Below are positions 1 to 13,036 of a stretch of 64,000 bases of DNA, in pieces. A program made the translations under genes and the position numbers. Positions within the stretch are counted from its first letter, which is position 1, and every line of letters begins with the position of its first letter. Source of the stretch: Cryptomeria japonica (taxonomy: Eukaryota > Streptophyta > Pinopsida > Cupressales > Cupressaceae); NCBI RefSeq assembly GCF_030272615.1, contig NC_081406.1, positions 189,995,391-190,059,390 on the forward strand, written 5' to 3'. The notes under the pieces were generated by a model. The model had not been told where the DNA came from and made no database searches. It saw only the letters and a list, made by a program, of their open reading frames with translations.

Positions 1-2580
1 TTTTTCTTCTCATTCAAATAGTGTGCCCAATCTGAACACACCCAACTCCTCCATAGCCAGAAACTCAAAGCCAAAACTACTGCCAACACTCCAAAACTAC
101 TGCAAACACTCCATATCAGCTACAGGGGATCAACCTGACTTAAGCACAGGACTGAAACATTCATGAATTCCACTAAAAGCTCACTATTTCCCCCCCATGG
201 ATTGCAGAAGATTCTCAGCAGCAAAAGCCCAGGATCCCATGCTCAAGCCCGGATTCGATTTGCCTGCACCATTGGGGATTGATGCTTCTGCCACCCTGAT
301 CAACCCAACTATAATACAGACTGACTGCCAAAACTTTTCATTAGTGGCTCAATAATTCAAGAGCAGACTCACAATTAATAACAAAGATCTCACTACCATT
401 TTTATATCTGATCTTGTCTTAGATTACATGCTGCTTAAACAAATATATAATATAATATGATATGACATAGTCTCGATCTAAGCTTCTAATTACAGTCTTC
501 CATACATAATTTTTTTTTAACTTCATCTGCACAATTTACAAAATACGTTAGTGGATGGCATTGTCATCGACATTCTTTTGACCTCCGATGGAATTAAAGA
601 TGATCACTTCCACGACTTGTCATTTACCCTGCTTTGGAATTGGGAATTTTCATATAAAAATTAAAGTGGATTCCTTTAATAAGTGTGAAAAAATTCAATC
701 CCTCTAAAACTTTAATGGCTAAAGTAAAATGCTTCAATGTAATATAAGCTTTTGAGTTAAATCATGAATTTACTTTTGTAGTTTTACACGTTGGCAATCA
801 TATATCTCATGTACTTTAATCTCAAAAATTGTTGTTCTCATTCGCTAGGTGTTAATTGGATAGACAAAATACTTTGATGCCTAATGTTTCTTACTTTTTA
901 TTAAAAAAATTTAAGGGATAATTTAACTTATAGTAAGGGATAATTTAACTTATAGTAATGTTTTATAGAACATTAAAATTAGTTTTAGGAGGGATTCAAG
1001 ATGATTATTTAACAAATAAAGAAGTATTATTTGTATAATTACAATAAACAATTTATATGCATGTCATTGTCATCCATTTCAGACTATTTTATATATAAAT
1101 ATTTGTAAGTATGCACACCATCAAAATTAATTATTATAAACAATTTATTATACATATTATTGTTGTAGTCTTATAAAACAAACTGTATATAAATATTTAT
1201 TTAATTATACCCAATACCTTAATTCATAATAACAACCTTTATAATTAGTTGTTCTATTATAATTTAATATTGTTCTCTATCTTTGTGATTTTTTTTTTAA
1301 GAATATTGTTCTTTATCTTTAAGAAATTTATTTAAGAAATATAATAACATTTAAATTTAAATTTTATTGGGTTGAAGTTGGATACTTATGTGGTAAAGCA
1401 CGAGGTCCAATCTCCCCTCAACCCAGATGATAATGGAGGATGTGGAGGCCCTGTCTCGCTTTCATGTTAAAAATACAATAAAATTTATTATATTATAAAA
1501 ATATTTCAAAAAATAGACAAATACATTTCTAATTATATACTTCTTTTAATATATTCATATTTTAAAATTCATTTTAATTAAAATTTATTTTTATTTTCAT
1601 TTAAACAAGATAAATAGTTTTTAAGGAATGTTAAAATCTAATCTAATAATTTAATATTATTTTCTATGTATATGAATTTTATTTTAAAAATATAATAATA
1701 AATTTAAAATTTATTAATATTAAAAATATTTTAAATAAAAAAATTGTAATTATATTTTATATCTTTTAATATATTCATTCTAAAATTTAATTTTATTAAA
1801 ACACATTTTTTTTAAAGTATTGTTTATAATTTAAATTAGAAAAATGTTTTTAAAAAATCTATTTCATGAATAACATAATCATTTTATATTATTTTTTTAA
1901 ATTAAGATAATTTCATTATTTTTAGTTAAAAAATATGTAATTATATTAAAGTCACTTTTCATAAACCAAAATTAAAAATCCTTTTGTATTAGTGCTCCAC
2001 ATAATTATAATTCTAAAAGTAACTTGTAAAATTTCATAATAAAATAAGAACACTTGAAGATATTTTGTACATAACTTTATCATGGCCGTATAACATGTAA
2101 ATCAATCTGAATGGAGCATTTGAATTTTCATGACTATGTAGTAAGTAAATCACAACTTTAATGTGTACTTTGTGCTATCATTGTACTCATACACTCAACC
2201 TTTACGCAGAACCTTCGCTTATAATTTGATTATTACATGCAAAACCATTTTCATTTTATTCGCATGCTCATCATAAATTTATTATTAAAAATTATTTTAA
2301 TCTTAATCATTCTCAACAGGGTGCATATATAGTCGTTATCATTTTTATAAAATATCTTTATACATTATTGTTTATTTAATTTTATCCAATATTTTAATTC
2401 TTCAAATTTATATATTTATTTTTTTATTATAATTTAATATTATTCGATTAACAATAATAAATGAAAGAATAGAAACATTCATTAAATGATTTGTAAGAAT
2501 TCTATAAATTTGATTGTGTTTAAAATTTTTGCCTCAACGTTTTGGATCACACTTTGTGGTCTATCATCGGAATAATGAGA
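1..2580. other. AT-rich non-genic flank
   Basis: No coding remnant, LTR end, primer site or RNA gene is recognisable here. The stretch from about 880 to 2480 is extremely A/T-rich with many short A and T runs and stops in all frames. A GC-richer island inside it (1369-1475) is listed separately. It is probably old decayed intergenic DNA outside the nested retrotransposon block. Confidence 0.6.
1369..1475 (+). other. GC-richer island, possible SINE/tRNA-like remnant
   Basis: About 105 bp of clearly higher GC stands out from surrounding A/T DNA. It contains GTGGTAAAGCACGAG followed by GGTCCAATCTCCC, loosely like tRNA-derived promoter boxes in plant SINEs, but the box spacing is too short and no poly(A) tail or target duplication is clear. 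A fragment of any moderately GC-rich repeat would look the same. Confidence 0.2.
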
Positions 2581-3700
2581 GCCAAAGGAATCAAATAAGA
2601 GAAGATGTTAAGTGCAGACCAAGCCCAAATAAAAGAAGGGAAGAGTGAGAGAAATGAGGCACAAAAATTGAGAGACCAAGATGGTCAAAGATTAAAAGTG
2701 GAGGATAGAAAGGGCAAGACAAAAAAGAAAGAAAATAAAACTAAATAAACAAAAATAATTAAAGGACAACAATAGAAAGAAGATAAGAACCAAAGTGAAA
2801 TTGATAAAAATACGAAAAAAGAAGGGAAAATGAGGCACGATAAAATAAAGCAAGAAGGAAGGGAAACATACAATAAAATAATAATAACACTATTAAATAA
2901 AAGCACCTAAAAGAACAAAAGACTAACAAATCAAGAACTATAAAAAACAAAGACAAAAGAGAGAGGAAGAAGAAATAAAAAGAAATAAACAAGAAGAAAT
3001 ATATATGTATGTATGTATACATATATAAAAAAATATAATTTTGATCACACACACATATGTATATGTATATATGTACACACACACACACATGCACATGTGT
3101 GTGCGCACACGCACGCACCACATACACATATATCACAAAAAAAAAAAAATATTAAGACAATTAAAACAACAGAAAAAAAATGCAAATAAAAATTACCTAA
3201 AAAAAAAGAAAAAAAAAAAAAAAGGTTTGAGGACCACTAAAGAAAGACAGGGAAAGAGAATGAAAACTAGAAAATAAACGACAATAGAAACACGCAAGGG
3301 GGTGATAAAGGATGAGGGAAAAAACAAGGGGAAGAAGAAGACACCAAAATGCATGACCAAGAGAAGAGAGAGGTAAGGAGATGGAAGGCGATCACCAAGA
3401 AAAAGAGAAAGGAAAGGAGAAGCCAAGACAAGGGGGAGGAAGAAAGCCGAAAGGAAAGGGGAAGAAAGAAACAGAGAGCAAGGAGGGAAGAAGAGCAAGA
3501 AGGAAAAGGATTGGGTCAAGGAAGGATGGGGGAGAAATAAGGGCAAGGAAAAGAAAGGAAGAAAAAGAAAAAAGGGAGGCATGGGGGAGACGAGGGAGCA
3601 ACACAACCAACGAACAGAACTGATAGGCCAGGGGACGATGAGGGGTAGAGAGGAAAATATAAGAAAAAAAAGGAAAAGGAAGACTATCAGATCTTGGATA
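2581..3700 (+). repeat. 1.1 kb polypurine (GA-rich) low-complexity tract
   Basis: The plus strand is strongly purine-biased from about 2580 to 3700, with runs such as AAGAAAGAAAATAAAA, GAAAAAGAGAAAGGAAAGG and GAGAGAGG. The long open frames on both strands translate to Lys/Arg/Glu-rich or Ser/Phe/Leu/Pro-rich low-complexity sequence, so I do not call genes. A microsatellite cluster interrupts it at 3001-3143. Confidence 0.8.
3001..3143 (+). repeat. Microsatellite cluster (TATG)n, (AC)n, (TG)n, A-run
   Basis: Successive short tandem repeats: TATG/TATA units at about 3003-3026, alternating AC/AT/TG tracts at about 3046-3130, then an A run. They lie inside the polypurine tract. Confidence 0.85.
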
Positions 3701-6132
3701 ATAAGGTTGCTAAGACACACTAAGACTCCAACTATCATCACGGTTAAGGTTGGTAGGGTGATTGTAGATCTCAATAGCTTCCTTGAGCTTTCTTTTGAAG
3801 AAATTTTTTTCTTTGAACAAGACTTGGGGTGCTCTGTAGACAAATATGGTGATTGGTAGAGAGAGAGTGGTCAACAAGGGCTAACTTTAGGGTCCACTCA
3901 TGCTTGATATCTGCACTAAGAAATTATAAACAATCAATGGTTTAACATAAATAACCAAAGGCATTAAGAAAGCATGTAGTGATGTTGGTGAAGTTGATGG
4001 TGCTTTACTATGATGCTATGAATGCATCTTGAATTCTTATGCTTAAGAATCCTAGGTTTGTAAAAGTGAATTAGAGTTTGACCTTAAATATAACATACTA
4101 ACACAAAAGTTAACATATTTTTGTATTTTAGTTATCTTAGAATATCTAGTTGGGTGGAATTGTGAGAGCATACACTTAAATTTGGATTTTAAAAGTTCAA
4201 GGTCATTTTCACACTCTTGGACTTGATTCAAAGTAATGAATAAACAAATTAAGAGTTAGGATTCATCCCTAGGGATGTGTCTATATGGAATCGAGTAGGG
4301 GTCATGTTATTTTCTAACTTTTGTGCTTAAGAATATATCACTTATACACTAGTCATTGCACTAAGAATAGCTTTATCAAAATGGGCCCAAAATGAAGGGA
4401 AGCATAGATAGCTTTAAGAAAAACCTCTAAAAATGATATAAAATCATGGTTTGGTGATCTATAATTTTTGGAAAATTGATTTGCATTTTGGAATAAGTCT
4501 CTGAGTAAAAAATGTACACATTTTACAACAATGTTGATTTTTGCTCACAAATTGCAGGCAACTTTATAAAAATATTATTGGGTGATTTTTGATTGCAAAT
4601 TTCAGACAAATTTATTGGGTGAATTATTTACTACTTTACAACATTACATAATGTGGATAGTGAAAATATTATGTTGCAGAAGGATTTAAAGAATAATTAA
4701 TTGGTAAACCTTGCATCATCTAATGAATGATGATCAACAACTTAAGTTGCATTCTATGAGGAAATTTGGACACATCCACACTTTCGATATTTTTTTTAGG
4801 ATAGATGTAGTAAAGAAATAAGTGCTAATCACCAATAGTATTTGTTGTAGGTTCCATGAAGCATTAATACACTATTATGTGAAGAGGTATAACTATAGTG
4901 GCAGTAAGAGGTGGAGTGTAATGGTATGAGTGTGTTAACAAAAACTTATAAAGAACAAACATAGAAAAATAACAATATAAAAAACACAATTGACATATAT
5001 TTGAAAAAAAATATAAATTTTATTAAGGGGTAAATAGGTTTTAATAAGCTCCAAAACCTAGATACAACACCATGTCAGTAGAAAAATACTAATCAACAAT
5101 AAAATGAATAAGATTTTGAAAGGGCGTAAAATCTTAATACAATTTAAAGAGTCAAACTCATACATAGCTATAGCTAAGGTGCTAAAACAAAGCCAATCCT
5201 TCACTAGTATGCGTGATCCCATCCTAGCAATTCACAAACACTTAACCCAAAGGTGGGATTCTAAAATTGATATAGGAAGACCTATCTTCTTTCTTTGAAT
5301 AATCATCCATGATGTACATCATTATCCAAATGTTCTATAGTGATGGAGGAGTCTCTATGATACATTTTCTAGAATACACTATTAAGTAGGTCCTAAAACC
5401 AAGGAGAAAGGAGGAGCATCCTCATCTATCACCTTGACCTAAGTCACCATGTGTGAGAAAAGAGAAATTATTTCATACGAAGTTAAAATTTGCACAAAAT
5501 CCTTAGGAAAAGATGGAATCAACAATCTACCAACACAAACCATCATTAAAACCAACTAAGCCTCAATAGCCAAGGAAAGATCAACCATAGAGAGATCCCT
5601 CATAATAACATGGACCTTCATGGCCACATCAAGATCCATTAATAGGGGTCCAAAGGAGAACCATCGTCCTTAGAATAAACAAAAATCCCCAATAATCAAA
5701 TGTTTTAGAAGGGCATTTTTTTCTAAGTAATCGAGAATCCAATTGATTAGTGAGAGTAGGGGCAATCGAAATCAAGCTATCCAATAGTGAGGCACTATTG
5801 AGAATAGAAGGAATGAAATTCACAACTAATGGCCTATCTAAGCTTTTCCCACATATTTAGTATGGCCATGAACACATCCTCATCATCTAATTTTTTCCCA
5901 CTTACGTATCAAAATCTAGTCACTTCAATAAATAGAAGCATTTGATAAATGATTTGTAAGAACTCCAAATTATTGTGAGTGATATTATTCATATTATTGT
6001 CTAGGACCTATGTCTAAAAGTGGTTGGTTTCAGTATGCACTGTAGGAGGTTTCTAGATGAGGAGGTTTGACATAAATAATCAAAGGAAATAGAAAGAATG
6101 TAGTGATTTTGACATAAGTTGATGATGCTTAT
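3701..6132. other. Unassigned region up to the left edge of element A
   Basis: Only short open frames are present and none matches a family I know. A weak direct repeat links 3939-4007 with 6066-6131 (both begin GGTTT-ACATAAATAA and continue with AAAGAATGTAGTGAT-like sequence), which could be the ends of a decayed older element. The last eight bases, ATGCTTAT at 6125-6132, recur at 59176-59183 beyond element A. Confidence 0.5.
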
Positions 6133-7679
6133 TGAACACACAAGAGTAATAAGTGAGCACACAAGAGTATTGAAGGGCGGGGGGGGAGGGTGAATTAGTA
6201 CTCAAATAATTTCTCTTTAATCTAATCAACAACCATTAATCAATAGTAACTATCTAATTGCAAGAATGAAAACATTGAAGCACACATCCATAACACCATA
6301 TTTATGTGGAAAACCCAATAAGGAAAAAACTACGGTGAGAAAGCTGCTTGGAGCTACTATACAAATCCAACCTCACAATAGCATAAACGAGATTAAAACT
6401 TTGTTTTAGGGCTACAACCCAAGGAAGTAACAACTCATTGAAATACAACAAACTTATTTTAGGGAATCAACCTAAGGAAGATACAACTCCCTAAAGTATA
6501 AATTCGGGACATAAGAATGATTGCAATTTGATGGCTTTAATCCATTGATCAATCAACAATAATTATGTTCTACATCGTTAACTGCTTCCATTTCAGTCTT
6601 CGGCATTTGCACATTCTCAACACACACACACACACAATTTCATTCAACTATTTTAATCTTATATATGTATCCACCATAATCTTCAAAATATCAATCAAGT
6701 TGGCTCCAAGATGACATATAGATGAGACATGAATTGATTTCATAAGTCATCCACATGAAATACTCTTTGCAAGTATCAACAAATCAAATAAGCTAATAAT
6801 AGATGAAACATGTAAAGCATTACACAAGTCGGCCACAAAACTCATAAGTCGTGAAACATAATGTGTTGTGATTCAAAAAAAGACTCAACTAGACCTTAAC
6901 ACATGTCAATGCAAATTCTCAAGGAGGAAAAGACAAATTGACACATGGCACCATCATGAAAACAATGTCCTATCAACCTATCATCCATTAGATACCTAGA
7001 GAAACAATACTAAAATGATTTGCAACACAAGAAGGAAATGAATATCACTATGTGAATCAAGATACATACACTTTTACCCTTTTCAAACAATTTTGCATAC
7101 ATCCATTTCAGTATATGATTGCTACTTGCTGGCACAAGTACATAACCATTTGAACATGTGAAGACAGAGCATACCAGTTCAACTATATCATTTTGACACT
7201 ATGAAAATTAACTTAAGGTATACCAAATCATCTAGAACTTGACTAGAGAATACCTTAGATATCCATGAGTATATCTTCAAAACCACATGACCATGTCAAA
7301 TATTACATTGGAATGAAGAGTATTCTAACTTGATCTCTAAGACCCTTTACACTACCTTAGCATAGTCCAGTACACTATCAATTCTAACTTTATTTTTGGA
7401 AGAGGTTTTGGCCTAAAACTTTGAAAATAACATCTTTATAGCTCAAAAATCTTAACTTCTGAACCACAAGATAATATCTTGCAATGTAGAGGAGTGCAGA
7501 TTGGATTACTGTGTTTTTGTCTTAGTAGATAGTCGACTAATATCATACAGTTTTATCGTTCCTTACCACTATGTGCAGTATGTCAAACATATAAGTTATC
7601 ACTACAAATCACTTCAGACATGTGTACTCACTATTGCATCTAACTTAATCATCCAAATTTATTGTCTTCATTACAAATT
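6133..7679 (-). repeat. Element A 3' LTR, outer part
   Basis: It matches 33322-34699 and 36088-36190 with many substitutions and small indels. Shared blocks include AACACACAAGAGTATTGA, CACACATCCATAACACCA, CTACTTGGAGCTACTAT-like sequence and CTATGTGCAGTATGTCAAAC-like sequence. The G-rich run near 6177-6190 is the complement of the polypyrimidine CACCC run typical of SIRE-type LTR 3' ends. It is interrupted at 7680 by element B and resumes at 30113. Confidence 0.75.
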
Positions 7680-9025
7680 TGTAACATCATAAATTATAAC
7701 TCTACACAATTTACACATTTTTGTGCTCCTACTTTAGTATTTTCTATCTTGGCTCTCTCCTTAAGTCTATTTTCAACTTTTTCACCTTGAATATGATGTC
7801 ATCTGTCTGCACAAATAATTGAACCTATGCCTCAGGCTATGCACCCTGATCTCTTGCTTGTTTTTCCTATTTTTGGTGGACCATGGTGCCTAGGGCATCC
7901 TAGTCCCAGGACCATGTCACCTGGGGCATTTTGGTCCTCCTTAAACCAGACCTGATATAAATGGGTTGGTGCACTTTCTCGCCTCAATAATCTCAGTTCT
8001 CAGTGTCTCAAATTTACCCTTAGAGGCCAGCCTAATCAGTAAATTACATTAGGAACCTTATATAAGAGAATTATTCCCATTCATTTTCATCTAAGCAATG
8101 TAAGACTCTAAGCATAACTAGCACATTTTTTCATCAAGAATTCTCAAGAATTCAAGGTAGCATTCCATCCCACCATATCCTTCAAGCATCATGGAGCAAC
8201 ATATCTACATTAATCTCCATGCAAGAATGTGTGTTTGATTAGGTCATTCATGTTCGTGTTATGTCATGTTATTGCATCAACACTTGTGATCATATATAAA
8301 GATAATTGCATCATCATCCATTATCAATTGAAATAAATTTGAGGTATATCATTTAGCATTTACTTCAGTATTTCCATTTACAAATTCAATTCAATTCAAT
8401 GGTTAATTCTATACCTGGGATTTGATTTAGAGAAATCCCAATCAACAACATCATTTCCCTTCTTTTTGTGTGTAGACAACAAATCTATGAGCCATAGATG
8501 GAGATTATAGCAGAGGAGATGACGATGATAAATTCTAAATTTTGTAGAGGCAAAAAATTAGAGGACCGAGATGAAAGTCGCCAGGGTCCCAAGAATTTTT
8601 TATGAGTTTCTTAGAATAGATTCTATACGACATACTAATTCTATAAGATTCCAGTGTATTCAAATCTTACATTAGGGATCAAGATGCAAATTGCCACATG
8701 GTCTCACATTTTGGGATTGAACTTGCTATCATATGTGCTTCTCTGATTCTCTTGTTTAGACTTTTCTTCATGCCTCTGTATCTCATATGTAGCTTATTGT
8801 TTCTGTTATTTCATGTTAATTATTCATCATTCACCCTAGATCTAGCATTTAAATACATTCAAATAATTATCAACTACACAAAGGAAAAAGAACTTGATCT
8901 TTATTCAATCCTCTTGCATTGGATTAATTGAGTTCTCCCTTCCTTTAATTCTTTGTTTGGAAAGTTAGGTCATTTCCTAGTTTATAAGGCTTAACTTGTG
9001 AAACCCTAATTTTCCATCCATTACA
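7680..9025 (+). repeat. Element B 5' LTR
   Basis: 1346 bp, starting TGTAACATCATAAATT and ending CCATCCATTACA. It matches 27063-27531 and 29217-30107 along its whole length with many substitutions. Examples of shared blocks are CACACAATTTAC, TATATAAGAGAATT (a probable TATA-type promoter element near 8065) and CTTAACTTGTGAAACCCTAAT. Confidence 0.8.
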
Positions 9026-9479
9026 TTTTGGTGAATTTGACGTGCCTCATTCTTATTTCTGATTTTCATTTTCATATTTTATTTATATATGCATTTCATT
9101 CATTTGTATTTATAATCATTTATGAGATATACCATCACATTATATACACTTTGAGGTCTAGTTCACCATACATTACATTTTGGTGAACCCAATGCTTTTA
9201 CTTATTTCTGATACATGATTTTCAGATTTGATTATTCATAATGGAATTCATGATATCTAATTGATTTTCTATTTCACATGTGATTACATTATTTATTAGC
9301 TATTTTTATCAAAATAATGTGTTAGATAATAGTTTCTTCGATGTCATGTTGCTTGCATTCTTTCATAGTACTTTCACATATTGCATAATAAGGGTTTCAA
9401 CAATACTTGCCACTTATAAATCATTTTCAAGGATTTTATCCATGTTTCATGTTGTTATATAATTACATTTTTAAGGAAA
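9026..9479 (+). other. Element B primer-site region and leader
   Basis: TTTTGGTGAATTTGACG directly follows the LTR and is the likely primer binding site. A second copy of the LTR-end/primer-site junction, CATACATTACATTTTGGTGA, occurs at about 9169-9188, so a segment of about 150 bp seems duplicated. The rest is T-rich and non-coding. Confidence 0.45.
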
Positions 9480-10280
9480 TTAATGGAATATGTTGATTTT
9501 ATTAAAGCTTTGGTAGATAATACCCCTAACAATCCTAGAGATGACACTGAAAAGACTAGCACTTGTACCTCTCCTAGGGTATCTTATGTTAATGAGGAAA
9601 GAATTAGTACTCCTATCAATGATCTCTCTAATGGAGAGGCAACATTTAAGAGCAACATTGAATTGTATTATTCTCATATAGAGACTTTAGAGCAAGAGGG
9701 ACAAGGTAAACATTTTGGTATATCAATCTTTCTAGATCCTCCTTATTCTCCTAGAGTTTATCTTGATCATCAACATATTTATAGGAAATATGATGTTATG
9801 CATTTTATTCATGACATGTCTCATAATATAACTTTGAGCAATGATGAATCCTTAGATGATAAGGATCCTTCTTCGCATCCTAGCAAAGTGAACATGAATA
9901 ATGATGATAGAAAGGAGAATCTTCCTATAAAGATATTACTTCCTCATCTATTCATCCCTTTGGTCCTTCAACATCCCCTTACACAAAAAATTTAAAATAA
10001 ATTCATAATGAAAGCCATTCTCCTTCACAATAAAAAAAACATCTAATGAGATTGGCTATGATATTATTTTAAAACAAGGCTACAATGGACAAGGAATTGG
10101 AAAACAAGAACAAGGAATCAAGGTCCCTATATATTCTCCCTCACAATGCACTAGAAAAAGGTCTAGGATATAGGCACATTCATCATCTCAAACATCTATG
10201 AATGATCTCCTTAAATTTCAAAATCTTAATGAGTATTTTACAAAAAAGAGAAAATTTTGCCCATCCAAAAATCCTCCTTC
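9480..10280 (+). pseudogene. Element B gypsy ORF remnant with G-patch
   Basis: An open frame of 170 codons starts at 9483 and ends at 9995. It is Asp/Ser/Asn-rich and has no domain I can name. About 50 bases later the sequence reads GYDIILKQGYNGQGIGKQ at about 10054-10107, followed out of frame by KGLGYRH. This is the G-patch seen between protease and reverse transcriptase in many plant gypsy polyproteins (element F has one too). The piece is broken by stops and at least one frameshift and is truncated by element C at 10285. Gag and a protease active site are not visible. Confidence 0.5.
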
Positions 10281-10284
10281 CTGT

Positions 10285-10763
10285 TGTGAGAATTCGCTAT
10301 GAAGATAACCACCTAATATCTAGAGGACAAATGGAAAGCACAACAAGAAGAGAGAAATTAATAATGTGATAATAATAAAAGATATTCCTATCAATGATGC
10401 AATACAATATGATCAACTAGGTTATCAATGAATGTATATTGCATAGGAGACCCCTTGGTTATATAGCCAAGGTGAGAACATATGAGTGCATAATATTGTG
10501 ACAAGTGTCATAATCATATGACATAAGACAAAAAGTGAAAAGCTATCATCCCACCTAAAGTGAAAAATTGATAGTGTGATAACACCACTAAAGGTGGATA
10601 TGATAATGTGATAAAGGTACTAAATGTGGAGACACCACATAAAGTGAAAATGATAGCATAATAAGTCCACCTAAAGTGGAAATGCTCCAACTACTCCTAT
10701 GTAATTTCCTAAATAAGCTTAAGTAAAGTGTAATTAGGAACTAGATGACAAATAAGCAAGGTA
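10285..10763 (-). repeat. Element C 3' LTR
   Basis: It shares with 12590-12891 the blocks AAAGCACAACAAGAAGAGAG, TATCAATGATGCAATACAA, CTTGGTTATATAGCCA and GTGACAAGTGTCATAATCA. It shares with 24723-24843 the block GCTTAAGTAAAGT. TTATATAGCC near 10457 is read on the plus strand, so it is not clearly the element's own TATA box. The LTR contains several short hairpins built on CCACCTAAAGTGG-like sequence. Confidence 0.7.
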
Positions 10764-12589
10764 CCCCCCCTTAAGTGCAACTTAGGGAGATGTGCACAAA
10801 AGCTATCAATGCAAGATGGGTCCCAAATAATTGGCCATATTAGGTACCCATGCACAAATGCAATGCAATCTCTCACAAATGGAGAAAGGGAGAAAACCTA
10901 GTGGGACAAAACTCCTCCCCAAAAGAAAGATGAAAATACACAACACTCTCAAAGAAGAATGAGAAGAACAAAATCTCATGTGAGGAAAAAGTCCCTCTAA
11001 TAAGAGAGAAGAAGAGAGACCATGAAGGCCTCCCTCAATGAAGAATCTCTTGCAAAGATGGTCCAAGGTGTCAAACAACATTCCTCCCCATTAAGAAGAA
11101 ATAGAGACAATGTTACACCAAGAATGACAAAGTGTGACAAAACCAAGTAACACTGTTGATAAAGAACTATCGATGAATCACTCGCTGTAATATGATATAG
11201 ATTAGGCATTGAGACAACCTATATGAGCATAAACTACATGCTCAAACTACATACATTCTCAATTGGAGACATTACCAAGTCTCACAAGATAGTTCCTAAT
11301 CTACTGAGTACAGGAGGATTACATCAAACATGTCATCAATGACAAAGTACAAAGAGGTGGGGCACTTTATATTAGTGCAAGTACAAAATAGCTCATGCAA
11401 GAGAATACAACGATGACATGACAAAGATGCAAATTTGGAAACTGAAGCTGATGCCACCAAAGAGATGTCTTGCAAAAACATGACTCCTAAAATAGCCCTC
11501 TGATTGGTATGTTGCCAAGAAGAAAAAAGGACAACTACCGCCCTCGACTGTCAGTTGGAGGATTGATCGTTGCATGAGGCTTGATAAGTGGTAGAAAAAA
11601 ATTATTTCCAAGTTTGCTTATTAAGTGAAAAATTGTTTTGTTTTTTAATTATTTAAAAGTCTTAATAAAAATATTTATTAAAAATCAATAAAGATAATTT
11701 TGAATTTTTTGAGAAAAAGTTTATTAAAAAATTAAAGAAAAAACAACATATTTTTTTTTAAAAAATAAAATAAAATTTAAAACTTAATAAAGGAAAAAAT
11801 ATTTATTATTTAATGAAAAACTTTATTAATAACTATTAGTAAAAAATTGGTTTAAAATTAAAAAAAATAAAATAGAAACTTTATTAAAGAAATTTTTTAT
11901 TTATACATGATTTATTAAAAAAACGAATTTAAATTTTTTGAAAAACTTTAAACAATAAAAAATTTAATAAAAAATGTGGCAAGGGCCACCAACGGGCAGT
12001 AGATAGTCTATTGTACCTATAGGTACGCCTGCAGGCCCAATAACAGTCCCCCTCTCCCCAAAATTATTTATTTATCTTTTAAAAAAAATGAAAACAAAAA
12101 AGACTCCAGAAATTAAATTAATTTTTTTTGACAGAATTACAAAGATTTAATTTAATTTTTTTAATAATAGCCTACCTACACATGGAAACGTCTATACAAC
12201 AAGTTGAGGAGGGGAATTTTCTTAGCTCCAAGTGACAATGGCCTATTTGGGCGAATGAACATATATTTCTAAGGTTCTTGAGCCTTCTAAGTGCAATGGA
12301 AGGACTTGATATGGCCCAAAATGCTCATAAATTGTAGACTGCCCCTGGAACAGGTAACCACCCTCCCCCTTCAAATGCTTGCAGATTTAGCCTCCGGTGT
12401 TAGATTTGGATGAAACAAAAGGCGATTCCAACTTTCTTGAACCTCCTCAATCCAATGGCAACCTCATATTGGACCTATTAAGCTCCAATATTGGCATGCA
12501 ATAGAAAGCTACAAAATGCAATTCCCCAAATTACACCAAAATTCTCTCCAAAATGACAATCCAAAGAGACTCTAAAAGATTTGATACCA
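10764..12589 (-). other. Element C interior, no coding sequence recognised
   Basis: The region has A/T-rich stretches (11590-11970) with long A and T runs and no frame resembling gag or pol on either strand. The primer site for minus-strand priming lies at its right edge (12580-12589) next to LTR start 12590. I see nothing else that I can assign. Confidence 0.5.
12580..12589 (-). promoter_or_regulatory. Element C primer binding site
   Basis: On the minus strand TGGTATCAAA directly follows the LTR end (CTTACA). This is the start of the standard initiator-tRNA-Met-complementary primer site of plant LTR elements, with A in place of the usual G at the last base shown. Confidence 0.75.
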
Positions 12590-12891
12590 TGTAAGAATTG
12601 GTTACGAAGGTAGCTACCCAAGATCTAGAGGCCAAATAGGAAAGCACAACAAGAAGAGAGAAATAATGTGACAAGAATAAACTGTATTCTTATCAATGAT
12701 GCAATACAACATGATCAGCTCAATTATCAACGAATTAATATTGCATAAGAGACACCTTGGTTATATAGCCACGATGAGAACATAGGAGTGCATAAGATTG
12801 TGACAAGTGTCATAATCAAGATATAGGACAAAAAGTGAAAAGGTATAATCCCACCTAAAGTAGAAAAGTGATAGTTTGATAACACCGCTAA
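12590..12891 (-). repeat. Element C 5' LTR, left piece
   Basis: It pairs with 10285-10590 over the blocks listed for the 3' LTR. It is interrupted at about 12892 by the LINE, and the missing remainder is at 24723-24843. Confidence 0.7.
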
Positions 12892-12905
12892 CTTCTTTTG
12901 GTGGA

Positions 12906-13036
12906 TAATAATGCATAACAAGATCCTCACACAAGACAACCTCATTAAAATAGGCTTTCAACTCCCAAATAGATGTTTCCTATGTAAGGAGGAAGAGTCC
13001 ATTCCCCACATCCTTTTACATTGCCAATTTTCTATA
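12906..13036 (+). pseudogene. LINE reverse transcriptase C-terminal zinc domain (zf-RVT) fragment
   Basis: The frame starting at 12906 reads through motifs ILTQDNLIK, CFLCKEEE and HILLHC. This is the Cys-Leu-Cys...His...His-Cys arrangement of the zf-RVT domain found downstream of RT in plant L1 LINE ORF2 proteins. It is about 43 codons long. Everything upstream (endonuclease, RT) is absent, so it is a 5'-truncated copy, and its 3' continuation is cut by element G. Confidence 0.75.

Noticed and set aside
3193-3843. 216-codon open frame on the minus strand
   Set aside because: It is the complement of the polypurine tract. The translation is Phe/Leu/Ser/Pro low complexity with no domain.
5629-5823. 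Minus-strand ORF vaguely like a retrotransposon accessory protein
   Set aside because: Too short, with no motif. The surrounding frames are full of stops.
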